Assembly (NCBI GenBank): GCA_965153455.1
Contig: OZ234498.1
Location: 4,154,001 to 4,218,000 of the forward strand
DNA: 64,000 bases
Source: Sphagnum compactum
Lineage: Eukaryota > Bryophyta > Sphagnopsida > Sphagnales
Reading direction: 5' to 3'
Shown: in pieces, positions 23,100 to 34,330 of the stretch
Numbering within the stretch: position 1 is the first letter of the stretch
Layout of the letters: each line of letters opens with the position of its first letter
Notes under the pieces: generated by a model
The model's database searches: none
Told to the model about the DNA's origin: nothing
Seen by the model: only the letters and a program-made list of their open reading frames with translations
Translations under genes and position numbers: made by a program

Positions 23100-25480
23100 T
23101 GCAAAATGGTAGTCATTTCAAAGAAGTTCTACAATCTAATGTGCCTATGACCAAGCAAATTGTTGGGCCCCTCCTTTAACAAGCAAGCAAAGGTGTGTCC
23201 ATGGACAATGTTGGTAATTTGCTCAATACATTACAAGAACACCAAAGGATGCATGGTAATTCTACCTTTTTCATGTCGATGGCCATGGAAGGTCCTCCCA
23301 ACATGAACCTTTCAAAATCATGGTGGGCTTTTGATTAAGAAAGGCGAAACAATCTCCAACCAAATGTTAGAACCCAACATCCTTGAGTAAAACATTGCTT
23401 ACCACTCCAACCACACAATGACAATGAACTTCATTGGTGACAAGGTGCTTGAAAACCACATATACAAATTTGATGTAAGTTGAAGGTTCCATTATTTGAC
23501 AACTTGTAATTCAGTGACGATGAAGAAGCTTTTGATTCTCACATCTCAAAAGAACTTGTGGGGGACAATGATTTTCCAAGAATGGATTTTCATGTTTAAT
23601 CTAGACAAGTCCATAGGATTGAAGCCACATGTCTTGGTGGCATTATGTATGTTCATGTTGGAGCTACCACCTCTAAAAGTGAAGATAACAAGCTAGATCA
23701 ATAAGATGTTGGGTGTGGACATCAACAATGAGTTGAGACGAGACCCCCACTTTTGTGTTGCATTAAATTGGAGGTTTGTTGGGTTGTGCACCTTTTCATC
23801 ATGGGATAGAAAGATGTTTCGTTCCGAATCAAGATTGATTATGAATTGTACCCTATTTGTTGTCATTAATTTTTACTCCTTAGTTTATGATTGTCCATCT
23901 TAGTTGCAAGATAGAGAACAATTCAACCAATTGCTCCAAACACCTAGGGGCAAAAAATTTGGAATTGGCAATATTAATTAAGGAAGGTGAGAGGATGACC
24001 CCTGAGCGCGGAGAACAACTGACCAAACAAGCAAGTGATGAAGATGGTTTCACCAAGGTGTTGAGAAAACAAAGGTAGGGACATAATCCAAAAGCCCAAT
24101 TTCATGATCAAGATCGAAACCCTAAAATGCAAGGTAGTTATGACAATAGAAGAATGGTGATGTACCAACCACTCTAGTTCCAAGTTTTACATAAAGACCA
24201 AAATGGAAAAATGGAGTCAAGATTTAGTGACTCCCGAAATTGGAACTCCAAGTGACAAAGACAATTAGTTGAGTTTGATAACATGAAAGATGGTGACAAT
24301 TTGGCAAAGTAACAAGAAGAACCAATGAACTAGTTATTGAGAAAGATTGGAGGCAACAAGAGGTGCGTAGTGGGAAAGGGAGGGTTCTAAGATCGATATG
24401 AAGAGGAAGAAATTGAAGACCTAATCCAAAGGGAGGTGATTCTTGACTCATAGGTGCCACCTGAGGATTTAGTGATTATACTACTTGAAAAAGGTCAGCT
24501 TTCACCCAAAGTTGATTCAAACTTGTAGTCTACATACCAATCCACACAATGTGAGATGCACTCTACTAGAGAGCTTTCAACACAACCTTAGTTAGAGGAC
24601 CATGGAACAGTTGAAGGTCCTTGAGGAAGCCCAGTCCCCACTCAACCAAACTAACAGCTCAGGACCGTCACTTCAGCTCCCAACCAAAAGCTTCCAAAAT
24701 GAACTCAAAGGTGATGAACATTTCACAAGGTATTGGGTGCATTGAAGGTGCAGATGACAGATTTCAGGATGCCCCCACCAAGTCACCCACCTTTGGCTAG
24801 GTTTAGAGGGTGCACAAGATGTAGGAGCAATCCCCTATAATGCAACTCCACCCAAGACCTCTAAAGGATCTTAATGGAAACGAGGAATATGAACTAACAC
24901 AAATGTGTGAGGATCATGCAAGTAACACATACTTGAACTTGGCAAAAAAAGAAAAATAGTGTCAAGGCAGGTAAAATAATAGCTAGGGGCACTAAAGGTC
25001 AAACACCACCCAAGCAAGATGTGCCCCCTCATATCACCCTCAGTTTATGAACTCTTCAAGAAAGCAGATAAAAAGATTGTGGAACATGTGAGGGGAGCAC
25101 AGGAAAAACACTGCCAAGAATGATTGGTGAACCATGAAGATAACCTTGCTATCTTATAATGTTCATGGGCTGAACATTGAAAAGGAGGCCCAAAAACTAA
25201 GCTATTATTTCAAAGGTACTTATCTGAAGATAGACCATTTATTTCTATAAGAACATAAATTGAGAGGGGACATGGCTAGGAGAATTGGTGAGCTTCTTTG
25301 GAGGGAAGCCAATTGTTGGTGCTCCAAAGTTGAGGAGGGATATGGGTCTAAATTGTAGCATGGCCAAGTTGGCAAAGGTGGCACATGCATATCGGTGGAC
25401 CCCAAATGGACCAAATCGGCTGCTCAGTATGGTTTGGATGTGGGAAGTACATTTCTAGTACCATTTAGAAGAGAACTTTG
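23100..25480 (+). mobile_element. L1-type LINE remnant: ORF1-like and endonuclease start
   Basis: Fragments on the plus strand resemble the first protein of a plant LINE. Around 23280-23900 there are a WWAFDQER-like segment and a degenerate zinc-knuckle region ending YSLVYDCPS. At 25134 an ATG opens an AP-endonuclease-like frame (LLSYNVHGLN, then EHKLRGDMARRIGELLW, GGTCISVDPKW), with stops at several codons. Similarity ends near 25480, before any reverse transcriptase. Loss of the 3' half is unusual, since LINE copies normally lose the 5' end, so deletion after insertion is likely. Confidence 0.7.
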
Positions 25481-26268
25481 AAGATTTCTTTTCAGCAGAC
25501 TAATCAAGCTGGTCTGGTCATTAGAGAGCTATGAAGACTTCTTTAGAGCTGCTAAACCTTGAGAACCTATAAAACTTATTACTATTGACTAATGCAAATT
25601 TGGCAGAATCGGAAATATCAGAATCCACAAGAGGCATATGAATGAACTCAAATCTGCATTTCTAGCTGAGAACGCTTACCCAATTAGTACCCATTACTGC
25701 TGCTGAAAAAAACATGAGGAACATTTTATCCAACAGGAAATCTCGTCAAGAACATAAATCTAAAGCGTCTGCTACCTTGAAGCTATAGAGGGACTCACAG
25801 ACCTTATGTCATCCTTATTCTTCAATCACACATATTTGAATTAAAGAGCTGACAGTGGAACCAACAAAAACGTGGAATGAAGGGACTTCAGCATCCTATC
25901 AAAAATGACATTATTCACAAGATATTTCATTCGAGTTTTCAAATCTGACAGGTTGATCTTGGTGTCAACAGTTGAGAAATTGAAGGACTGCAAGAAAAGG
26001 GAAGAAGATTTGTCAGCATACTTCTTTAGTGATTGAAGTACTTGATGACTTCAACTTCTCCAGAGAAGTCTTCAAGAACCCAACTATTCTCAGAGGGGAC
26101 ATCAGCAACTTGGCAACCCACACATAATTGACAAACAACCGCAGGATAGCTATCTAGAAGGAGCTTAGCCACTCAGAAATTTGAGGAGAGAGGTACAATT
26201 GCAATAAAAAGAAGTGTAAAGAATTGCTGCCATGAATTTAGGTCCAACCCCCATCTGTGCCTGCTACT
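25481..26268. other. Downstream flank of the uS5 gene
   Basis: Contains no recognisable exon. The part nearest 26268 is presumably the 3' UTR of the minus-strand uS5 gene. Confidence 0.5.
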
Positions 26269-27462
26269 TCATGCCAGAGCTCTAGCTCTAGCTTGAACCA
26301 TTTCACGACCTTGTCGTTCAGCTAACTCCTCTGGAGTTTCAATCTCACTCAAAGCCTTGAAGACAGCTTTCACTGTGTTGTGTGGATGACGAGAACCCAC
26401 TACCTTTGTCTTTACATCCTTAAACCCTGCCAATCGCAAGATGCCTCCAACTGTATGACTGGCCCTCATCCCTGTTCCTGACACAGCTGGCCACAAGTAG
26501 ATCTTGGTCTTTCCATACTTTGAGGTTTTCTCATGATAAATTGTGTGGCCCGCATATCTTTCAAAATAGTGCAGATTGCGGAGTGCCCTTGAGTAGGCCT
26601 TGTCAACTGCTGCTGATATCTCTGCAGATTTCCCCTTCCCAAACCCTGCAACACCATCATTGTTCCCACAGACCACCAATGCTGTAAAGCTCAAGATGCC
26701 CCCTCCCTTTGTAACTTTGCATGTGCGGTTAACATCAACAACCTTCATGTGGAAACCTCGCTTCTGGGGCCTTCCTTCCTGTTCTATATTGCGGATCTTT
26801 AGGGCCTTCTGCAACAAGAATCGTTGTCTCCTTCGGGGTGAACCCTTGAGTTGAGAGTCAAGACTAGACATTTGGCTGCTCTCCTCTGCAGGGCCAGTAA
26901 TGTCAGAAGTTTCTCCTACTGTTAGATCATCATCTTCCTCTTCCAAATCACCTCCTTCCCTTGCTCTTAAGATGGGTTGTTTCTGCAAGCCACCTGATGA
27001 AAACCATTGAATACCATAACCTGAGGAAAATGGAGAGGAGTGCAGCACTGCTTGGTTCATCAGGGAGTTGTTATGTCCTGCCCTCCAAACAGTAAAAGCA
27101 GAGGTTTGTCTAAGACTGTGAAGAGCTTTAAGTCCCCAATTCACACTGGCATGTACATCTTGGTAGCAAACATTTCTTCCCCTGGCAACATTGAGGCTTA
27201 ATTCTTGCAACTTGGCTGGCAAGTCCAGAATGGTACCACTCTGACAAGATCCAACCATGGCATGAGAACTTTTAGTTGGTACAATCGATGTGCCACAAGT
27301 GGTGTAAACAGCAGGATGACAGTATTCAGAACTTAGGTTGTGCACACCAGATTCCAAAGCTGCTGCTATCCATGGAGGCTCAAGCTGCCGCCATTGGCAA
27401 GCTGGCCCCTTGACGAACCGCCATATTCTTGCTCCACTAGCACCCCTCCTCATGGTTGACAT
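26269..27462 (-). CDS. Mitochondrial ribosomal protein uS5 (S5), nuclear gene
   Basis: A single-exon frame of 397 residues. Residues about 238-305 form the S5 N-terminal double-stranded-RNA-binding domain (MKVVDVNRTCKVTKGGGI, then GVAGFGKGKSAEI). Residues about 318-385 form the C-terminal domain (SGTGMRASHTVGGILRLAG, then SRHPHNTVKAVFKAL). Bacterial S5 is about 165 residues; here roughly 230 extra N-terminal residues start MSTMRRGASGARIWRF, rich in Arg, Ser and Ala. This suits a mitochondrial presequence plus a plant-specific extension containing an acidic stretch (EEEDDD). uS5 sits in the small subunit near the decoding site and mRNA entry and affects accuracy. The ATG is the first in frame. 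The gene is divergent from YlmG at 28757; the region between may be a shared promoter. Plastid uS5 is the alternative, but the sequence style favours mitochondria. Confidence 0.92.
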   Translation of the reverse strand: MSTMRRGASGARIWRFVKGPACQWRQLEPPWIAAALESGVHNLSSEYCHPAVYTTCGTSIVPTKSSHAMVGSCQSGTILDLPAKLQELSLNVARGRNVCYQDVHASVNWGLKALHSLRQTSAFTVWRAGHNNSLMNQAVLHSSPFSSGYGIQWFSSGGLQKQPILRAREGGDLEEEDDDLTVGETSDITGPAEESSQMSSLDSQLKGSPRRRQRFLLQKALKIRNIEQEGRPQKRGFHMKVVDVNRTCKVTKGGGILSFTALVVCGNNDGVAGFGKGKSAEISAAVDKAYSRALRNLHYFERYAGHTIYHEKTSKYGKTKIYLWPAVSGTGMRASHTVGGILRLAGFKDVKTKVVGSRHPHNTVKAVFKALSEIETPEELAERQGREMVQARARALA

Positions 27463-28018
27463 TCCCTTTCCTCTCCCAATCTGTCTTTGCCCCTAAACCC
27501 CAAAGGTCATTCCGAGGCTAAACCTGATCTGCACCGAGATCAATAATCAGGAGAGAGAAATAAAGAATTAGGGTTTCCAGGTGCAAGGACCTGGCCTCAA
27601 ACAAACCAAAGTCAGGCAGGGTAGCGGTGTTCTTCAATGAGCTTTCACACGATGCGTCTGCAACAGAAACAGAATCAAAGATCAAGAATGGAGTTTTTAG
27701 AAAGAGCTTACCTTTATCTTTTACTTTTTTTTGGTTACAGCAAACAGATCATCGTCAATGGAGTCACCTCCGAATCACCTCTCTGTTGACGAAAAAATCG
27801 TTGGTCCTCCTTCTCGGGTGGTGGTAAGGGAATGCTATCCGCTACCTCTTCAGCGAGATCGGCATACTCTGCAACGCGATCTACTTATTGCTGAGACCCT
27901 AATCGCAATGCAAATACAGAAACGAAACTCGCACAATCTACCTCATAAAGCTCGACACACTTCCAGTGGTAGCCCCAGGCTACAATGGAGCACGATGGTG
28001 AGAGAAGAGAATGGGAAA

Positions 28019-28205
28019 GAGATGCCTGCGTGACGAACAGGTTCTATTCCCTGGAAAGGCCACAAAACAGAGATTAGGGTTTTGTAGTCATCATTCCGCG
28101 GCTGGAATCCCTAGAGATGCTTGCCTGACGGACAGATTCTATGCTCTCGAAAGGCCACAAAACAGCGATTAGGGTTTCTAGTAATCATTCCGGAACTGGA
28201 ATCTC
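28019..28205. repeat. Tandem duplication of about 95 bp
   Basis: Copies begin GAGATGCCTGCGTGACG (28019) and GAGATGCTTGCCTGACGG (28114) and share the AAGGCCACAAAACAG block, a telo-box-like ATTAGGGTTT and a CATTCCG motif. Confidence 0.85.
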
Positions 28206-28652
28206 TACCACCAAATTCCAGTTGTTCGATAACTTACATCTGCAACGGCGATCGAAACGACCTGCAGAAAATGACACACACAAGACATTCTGCACCAGAA
28301 AATTGCGGTCGGTCCAAAGCGGCGGAGGGGCAGGATGCCCATTAAAAAAACTCCGCTGATACTCAGGATGGAAAGTTCCGTGAAATGAAGTTGTAAGTGG
28401 TAGGTTGTAATCGGTAAGCGGTAGGTTTAATCGGCCCGAGGCTGGAATCTGCACCCAACAGATGCAGTTGTTCGATCACATCTGCAACGGCGATCGAAAT
28501 GTTTTGCAGGAAAATGACACATACAAGACATTCTGCACCAGAAAATTGCGGCAAGTCGAAAGCGGTAGAGGGGCAGGAATCACTAAAGACTCGGCCTGGA
28601 AAGTTCCGTAAGGGTAAGTTGTAAGCCGTAGGTTGTAGGCGGTAAGTTGCCT
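28190..28652. repeat. Tandem duplication of about 220-245 bp
   Basis: Copies at 28190-28437 and 28438-28652 share CTGGAATCT, CAGTTGTTCGAT, CATCTGCAACGGCGATCGAA, ACAAGACATTCTGCACCAG and GGAAAGTTCCGT. The second copy is shorter by about 30 bp. Confidence 0.85.
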
Positions 28653-28756
28653 CATCTTCCCTCTCTCTCGCTCGCTCTCTCTCTCTCTCTCAGCAGCGCT
28701 CTCTCCATTGCGGCCTTCGATTGCTGGGAATTAACTTCCTCCTACGAAGATTGACA

Positions 28757-29617
28757 ATGACCATGGCGTCTTTGCTCCCCTCGCCGCCGTGCCAGAAGTC
28801 ACGGAACGTGGAAATCTTTTCTGTTTCTTCTTCTTCTTCTTCTTCTTCTTCTCCGGTGTCTTCTAGGCTACCGTTGTGCTGCGTGAGAGTCAATTCGGGC
28901 GCTTGCAGTATCTCAAGAAGAAGGAGCTCATCATCATGCCTTTTGGTGGCGTCGTCTTCGTCCCGGTTTTTATCCAACGCTTTAGTTCATAGGGGAGGAT
29001 TGTTTAGCGAGAAGGACTTGTGTGAGAGATTTAGAGCTCGAGGAAGGAGAATCGTGGAAGCCAAGAGTGAGGTCTCACCTCCTGTTTGCGATTATTCCCT
29101 AATTGGAGGTTTCGTTGCCGGCGCTGCGGCAGCAGTGTTATCTCGGACGGTACTCTTTGCTGCAATCATCTCCGAGGCACTGGTACGAGCTGCGAGGAGT
29201 TTCGGAAAAACCCTAACCGCAACCAAGTTGCCAGAGGTGAAGACAATAGAAGAGAGGACGCTTGTCGCTGCTTTGAAGGGAAGGCTGGTGGTTGCTGCTG
29301 CTGCTCCCCTTTTCTTTGCGGCAATCAGCCAACCGGGATCGGTAAGTACTCCGCTCACGGTGGTGGCAAGCGGGATGGCAAAGTGGCTGGAGCTTTACAG
29401 TGGTGTATTGATGGTTAGGGTTCTTCTGAGTTGGTTTCCCAACATTCCATGGGAGCGCCAGCCGCTGCAAGCCATCCGCGACATGTGTGACCCTTACCTA
29501 AACCTCTTTAGAAACATCATTCCTCCTCTCTTCAACGCCCTTGACCTTAGCCCGATGTTAGCCTTTATGGTTCTTGGAATTTTGACCTCCATTTTGAACA
29601 CAACTGTGCAAGGATGA
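28757..29617 (+). CDS. YlmG/YGGT family membrane protein, probably plastid
   Basis: An intronless frame of 286 residues. The first ATG is at 28757; a second at 28763 lies in a stronger context (ACCATGGCG) and may be the real start, two residues later. The N-terminus is Ser- and Arg-rich (poly-Ser from a TTC repeat, then RRRSSSSCLL) and looks like a chloroplast transit peptide. The YGGT domain covers about residues 207-280, with W-L-E-L-Y-S-G, the arginine-containing helix VRVLLSWFPN, DPYLNLFRNIIPP and LDLSPMLAF. Hydrophobic helices also occur near residues 115-150 and 175-195. Plant YlmG1 proteins are thylakoid or envelope proteins linked to nucleoid distribution and to cytochrome b6f or division-related membrane functions; cyanobacterial and bacterial YlmG genes lie near division genes. 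Localisation here is inference from the N-terminus. Confidence 0.92.
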   Translation: MTMASLLPSPPCQKSRNVEIFSVSSSSSSSSSPVSSRLPLCCVRVNSGACSISRRRSSSSCLLVASSSSRFLSNALVHRGGLFSEKDLCERFRARGRRIVEAKSEVSPPVCDYSLIGGFVAGAAAAVLSRTVLFAAIISEALVRAARSFGKTLTATKLPEVKTIEERTLVAALKGRLVVAAAAPLFFAAISQPGSVSTPLTVVASGMAKWLELYSGVLMVRVLLSWFPNIPWERQPLQAIRDMCDPYLNLFRNIIPPLFNALDLSPMLAFMVLGILTSILNTTVQG

Positions 29618-30563
29618 GCCCATTTTCGGAGTTTTCTTGGAGAGTTTAGGGAGGTTGGAGAGTTTTAGGGTTACCTTGAATTCTATTTGTTTTTGATATT
29701 TCGGCTGAAGATGTGTGGGTTTGAGGGTGAGTAGGTCTATTGTCTATTCCAAAGCTTGATGATCAGATCTGTTTGTGGAGCCTCTCAAGCTTTGTTTTTG
29801 CAAATAGTTGTAGATGGTAGTTTTTCAAGACTGGGACTGTTTCTTAAGACATTCTTCTATGTACAAACACATAAAATGCATCATGAATGACTAGTTTGAT
29901 GAGATATATATATCAAACCCCTGATGGATGCTTGTTTTTCAGAGTTTTTGGGAGCCTGGAACCCTTCTCCAGATTCATCAAACCTTATTGCCTTGTAAGG
30001 ATTCTGTATTGTTCTGGTTGCCATGCTGTTAGCCATTGCAATTGATCTTGCTTCATGTCGAGTTTCTGGAAGTTGGAAGAGGTGAATATAGTTTGCTGAA
30101 GATGAATTCTTCTTAAGAATGAAAAGGAACACTAGGTCAAACCACTGCAGGACATCTCACAGGTCAGAAGCCTGTCGATGCTTGATTGCACTGTAGAGCT
30201 GATTATTTTGCAGAACTTGCACTCCTGAATATTCACTTACCAATTTCCTAATGTCACTAGACAAAATAGCCTATATGGAAAGAACTATATTTACAATAGA
30301 GGACTCTCAGTGAACAGACACACAAAACCTATACTCAAATTATCTGAGGAAACTGCACAGTCCTTGATTGTTAGGTGCACTCCTGACTTATTACTGACAA
30401 GAAGCAAATAATTAATCTGATTCCAGATAGAAATTTTGTGAAGAAAATTAACTCTCACAGAAAGCAGATGAAAATGCACAAGACCACCAACTGGTTTATA
30501 GTTTATACATACACACTTTGGCAGAAGATTTTGGCAGAAAATGACCAGAGATAATGACAATTT
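29618..30563. other. 3' flanks of YlmG (+) and of the M50B pseudogene (-)
   Basis: Presumably the YlmG 3' UTR at the left and old 3' flank of the minus-strand pseudogene at the right. No coding exon is supported. Confidence 0.5.
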
Positions 30564-30799
30564 GCTGCTGTGCTTGAGAAAAGGACAAAAACATAAGGGG
30601 AGAAAAAATAGTGGAATTTTGAGATGAAGCATTACCTCCAATATGAGAATCAAGACAAGCTTAGTCCTAGGTACACAGCTAGCTGCTGTGCTTGAAAAAA
30701 GGACAATAAAATAAGGGGAGAAAAAATAGTGGAATTTTGAGATGAAGCATTACCTCCAATATGAGAATCAAGACAAGCTTACTAGTCCTAGGTACGCAG
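30564..30799 (-). repeat. 118-bp tandem duplication copying the pseudogene's last exon end
   Basis: Units 30564-30681 and 30682-30799 are nearly identical. Shared blocks include TGCTTGA, ATAAGGGGAGAAAAAATAG, TTACCTCCAATATGAG and TCCTAGGTAC. The right unit contains the last codons and stop of the pseudogene (30768-30799); the left unit is a copy displaced downstream in the gene's sense. Confidence 0.9.
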
Positions 30800-33728
30800 C
30801 TGCAAGCAGGAGGACGAAAGAGATGAAGCCCCTGTGTCACATGGCACACACCGCGCTCAATTATCAGGTTCTTTTTTAAAAAAAAATTGACACAAGGTGT
30901 GGCAGTGTAAATTTTGGAGAGAATGGTTTTTCACTCACCAGATTACTCCTCCCCACCCAACACTGTTGCATGGGCAAGGACAGATCTCTGCAAACTTCTC
31001 TGCATCACTTGAGTTCCCTCATCTTGAAATGAGATCAGGAAAAATATCTGACAAGAATGGAAACAACTAACTGTCAGATGGAAAAGGCAATGTAGCCTTT
31101 CAAGAACATCTTATTCACCATGGAAGTACTCTAAAATAATGAATGAAGGGCAAATGGTTAACAGCTTTCATATGACAGATGTTATTATGCCAGCATTAGA
31201 AGTCTATGATTCTGGGAATCTAAGTTCACTAACAAATTATGAAGTCAGAATCAGGTCAAGCGAACATACCATATACAGAAAACATACAATTCATTACACC
31301 TGCATTGACCAATACAACACATCAGGTCCAAACCAACAGAGATCAGCAACAAACTTGAAAATCATATAGACAAAGAATTGAACACCTGAGATCTGATGCA
31401 GATCCATCATCCTTTCTACATTGCAGTCACTTAGAAGTTTTCTAGAAAAAGGATATGATTTAGTAAGCAAATTGGGTAACTTCCATCCATTCCTTTCTGA
31501 TACTTTTTGCTGCTGCTTTGTTAGTGATAGGGTGACTGACACATCACAAAATAAGCTAATAGTAGACTCTAGGAACTAATGATAGAAACCCTTGCGATGT
31601 GATGGGTGTCCTTTCTAACATATTCAGTCACTAGAGAATGGAAAGAGTACCCATGAATAAAATGGTGTAGCGAAGCAGGTTCCATGCTCTCAGGAATGTG
31701 AATTCTTGTAAGATCCAGATCACAACCAAGAAGGCGATGAACCCTGAAATAAGAGAAACAAATCGTCAGACATTCAGGACCAACTCAGAGCTCCTTTAAA
31801 AGACCGATCACTTGTGAAGTATATCTTCATAAATACTGAAGACTTCTCCATACATTTGAGTTAATGTAACCTGAAAAGCATTGAGAGATAACCCAATAGC
31901 AGTCAATCCTAACAATCAAGTGTCTGTGATCTAGCTCCTACATAATTCAGCAGGTTTAGAACTGCAGTCTACAGACTGGTCCACTCAACAAAGATAACCA
32001 GACTGAAAAGGGCTTTGAACACACCAATACAAAGACCTCAGAGAAACCACTGTTGCAGGAATGCACAACATGATACACAAGAAGGAAATGTCAGACAACT
32101 TGCAAAGACTATGGCATTCAGGATATAGTTGAATGATATTCATCACAGGGGAGCCAGCCATGGCCAAGCCTGGCTTGACCATTCCATCCTCTCAGGTTGG
32201 AAAACAGGTTTCCAATGGATACTTAGTGCAGTGCAGAGTGGTCTCAAAGGGGCTTAATTGGATGTTGCTGCCACCAACATGAACTTTTTAGGATGGGAAA
32301 ATACACTGATGTTAGCTGAATTCCACAATGAATGAAGGCACTGTTTGGAAAATCAGAAGGGGAAATTCTGAACCTTATGTTCTTGGCAATGATGAGAACC
32401 ACAACCAGGGCAGAGAGTAGAAGGGCAGCAGCAATTCTGAGTGTGATGGAATTTGTTGATGCAACAACCAACACCATACCCCAGAAAGCTGATCCAAGAT
32501 CTGCAGTTGACATGAATCTCTTAGCATCTTTCCTCTCAATAAATGGACGATGAAAATGAACAACTGCAGAGAAATTCTGAAACAAATCTCCAAGTGAGAA
32601 GCCATTGTATCTTGTAAACACAATCTCCACACATTGAGGTCCAGGATAATCATGTTCAAAGGCCATGGAACACTGTGTAGATGATGCAGGGGGGAGCTCA
32701 GCAACATCCAATGTTTGCAGGTCAGTTTTGAAATCAAAGAAATTCTAACAATCATGGTAGTGATCACTTGAAAGCTTACAGCCTGCCGGCAAGATGAACC
32801 ACTGATAGCCTCCCCGTGTGTATGTTACCCCACCTTCATCAGCCTTGACTTCCATGCCGTCAACCTTGGTACCCCAGAATCCAACAAAAACCACAGTCGG
32901 TACTGAAACATGAGACACTTGAGTTTTGATCTGTAGACTATACACTCAATTGCAGGCTGCAAAAGACTTTTCCTTTTTCCACATTGCAGATACCTGCAGG
33001 AAGGGATGGAAATGTGTTTTGAGAGGGGGGCTTTAAACAGAAGATGACAGAAGTGCAAAATCTGTCATCTCCTTCTCCTTAATCTCGCATGCAATGTTTT
33101 CAGCCCCAAACTTTTCTTCCTCCTACATACATGTCCATCCCTGTCAAGCAGACCTATGTCCATCACACATCCATTTGTGCCAAAAGTCATCTACTCATTG
33201 TGTAAATACTCTCAAATGGGGAATTCTGAGTTGTGCATGTGCAAGAAGGAGGAATGCAAACCCTTGCTGTTCATCATCAAATGAATTATCAGCATCGCTC
33301 ACAGACCTTCTATCCAAACTGAAACCTCCACATTGTTTTTCAGATATAGTAACAAAGTCGCACCACATTCTTTTCTTGCTTGCTTTTTATAAAAATATCA
33401 ATGTGAAGGAATGGCACTTACCTTACCACCTGTCAGCTTGCAAGAGTGGCATGACTCGCCTCATGAAGAAAAATTGTAATGAGCTTGAATGGATCAAGCA
33501 CCGGTGTTCTCCACAACTGCAATAAAAAAAAACCCCGGAAAGAAACCCTCATCAACACGCTAAGCATCAAGTAGTGCATCTCTATATGTGGGCATGCTTC
33601 CCCTAGCTTCTTCATCCTGACATCATTCCCGAACTTACAGCGAGGATGACGAAGATGAAGACACCGACGATAACAATGAATAGAATTTGTTGGGAGCCGC
33701 AGCAGCTCGTCAGCTGCCAGTCAGCTAT
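30768..33728 (-). pseudogene. Unprocessed pseudogene of plant peptidase M50B-like membrane protein
   Basis: Eight exons in family order on the minus strand: 33639-33728, 33422-33516, 32780-32864, 32379-32500, 32025-32049, 31651-31743, 31363-31385 and 30939-31047, then the last at 30768-30831 (nine pieces counting the 23-nt one). Together they match the M50B-like family of about 235 residues: FLHEASHA (zinc HExxH-type motif), DGMEVKADEGG, TRGGYQWFILPAGY, LGSAFWGMVLVVASTN, GLCIG, FIAFLVVIWILQE, SSDAEKFAEICPCPCN, GFISF and the end YLGLVSLS. Lesions: start codon position reads ATA; one base is missing just after HEASHA; the donor after IAKN reads AT instead of GT; TGA stops replace Arg codons at 32038-32040 and in exon 31047-30939; the 23-nt exon is shorter than expected; and the tail is duplicated. 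Introns are kept, so it is not a retrocopy. I infer recent decay of a once functional gene; a working paralogue elsewhere is likely but unseen. Confidence 0.85.
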
Positions 33729-34330
33729 CTTTTCCTCCCGCTGCGACCCCAAAATTCCAGCAACAATGCAGAAGGAATTTAGAAGATCTGGGTTCCGGCA
33801 GCGACTAGTCAGTCATTCACAAAAGCATTTGCACAAATGCTCCCTCACATTATTATTATTATGGAAACCTCTTGTCCTGAACCGGTTGCACCTCCAACCT
33901 CCTGCGTCTTCCGACATGCAGAATCTGCGCAAGCCCTGGCGCGAATCGTCGAAGCCTGCACACGGAGAAGAGAAAGTTCGAACTTCCAACCGGAAAGAGC
34001 GATGCCGATAACGACAACTGACCTACATTTATGGCAGAGCTTTCTTGAAGCATGTGAAAGTCTGGTTGTGGCTTGTGAATTAGACGGCAATGTTGAAGCA
34101 TAGGCCGTGGTTGACAAGGCAACAATTGCATGTGGTGTGTTCAACAGTGAGTGTCCAGGGTCGCTTCTGCCTTGCGCATGATGAGGAATTTGTTGAAAAA
34201 AGATATGTCTTGGTTCAAGCTCTTGAGGAATGTAGTGCCATAACTGTTTGGCATTAACCGCTTGGGCTTCCAAATTGCTTGTAAGCTGGACTCCATTGCA
34301 CCAAACCTGTAAGTGTACTCGATTCAAGAT
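33729..34330. other. Former promoter region of the pseudogene
   Basis: More GC-balanced than its surroundings up to about 34100, as for a plant promoter/leader. An 88-codon plus-strand frame at 33837-34103 has no recognisable domain, and I do not call it a gene. Confidence 0.4.

Larger units (their letters stand above)
27463..28756. promoter_or_regulatory. Divergent intergenic region between uS5 and YlmG
   Basis: About 1.3 kb separates two head-to-head genes. It holds two sets of tandem duplications: units of about 95 bp at 28019-28113 and 28114-28205, and units of about 220-245 bp at 28190-28437 and 28438-28652. Repeated features include ATTAGGGTTT (telo-box-like) and GGCGATCGAAA. A CT-rich run at 28660-28692 lies in the probable YlmG leader. 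The telo-box is common in promoters of plant translation-related genes; its use here is inference. Confidence 0.6.

Noticed and set aside
31832-31883. Minus-strand segment reading VFSIYEDILHK, similar to the expected IYDDLISR region of the M50B family
   Set aside because: It lies in the wrong order, between exons 32025-32049 and 31651-31743. The true segment (DLISR, NSSDAEKFAE) is found at 30939-31047.
32244-32711. 155-codon minus-strand frame considered as one exon
   Set aside because: Only its middle (32379-32500) is a family exon. The N-terminal part is the intron between the ILPAGY halves and the C-terminal part is intron after the broken donor.
33837-34103. 88-codon plus-strand frame next to the pseudogene start
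   Set aside because: No recognisable domain, no splice support, and it sits in the GC-balanced promoter-like region where chance frames are common.
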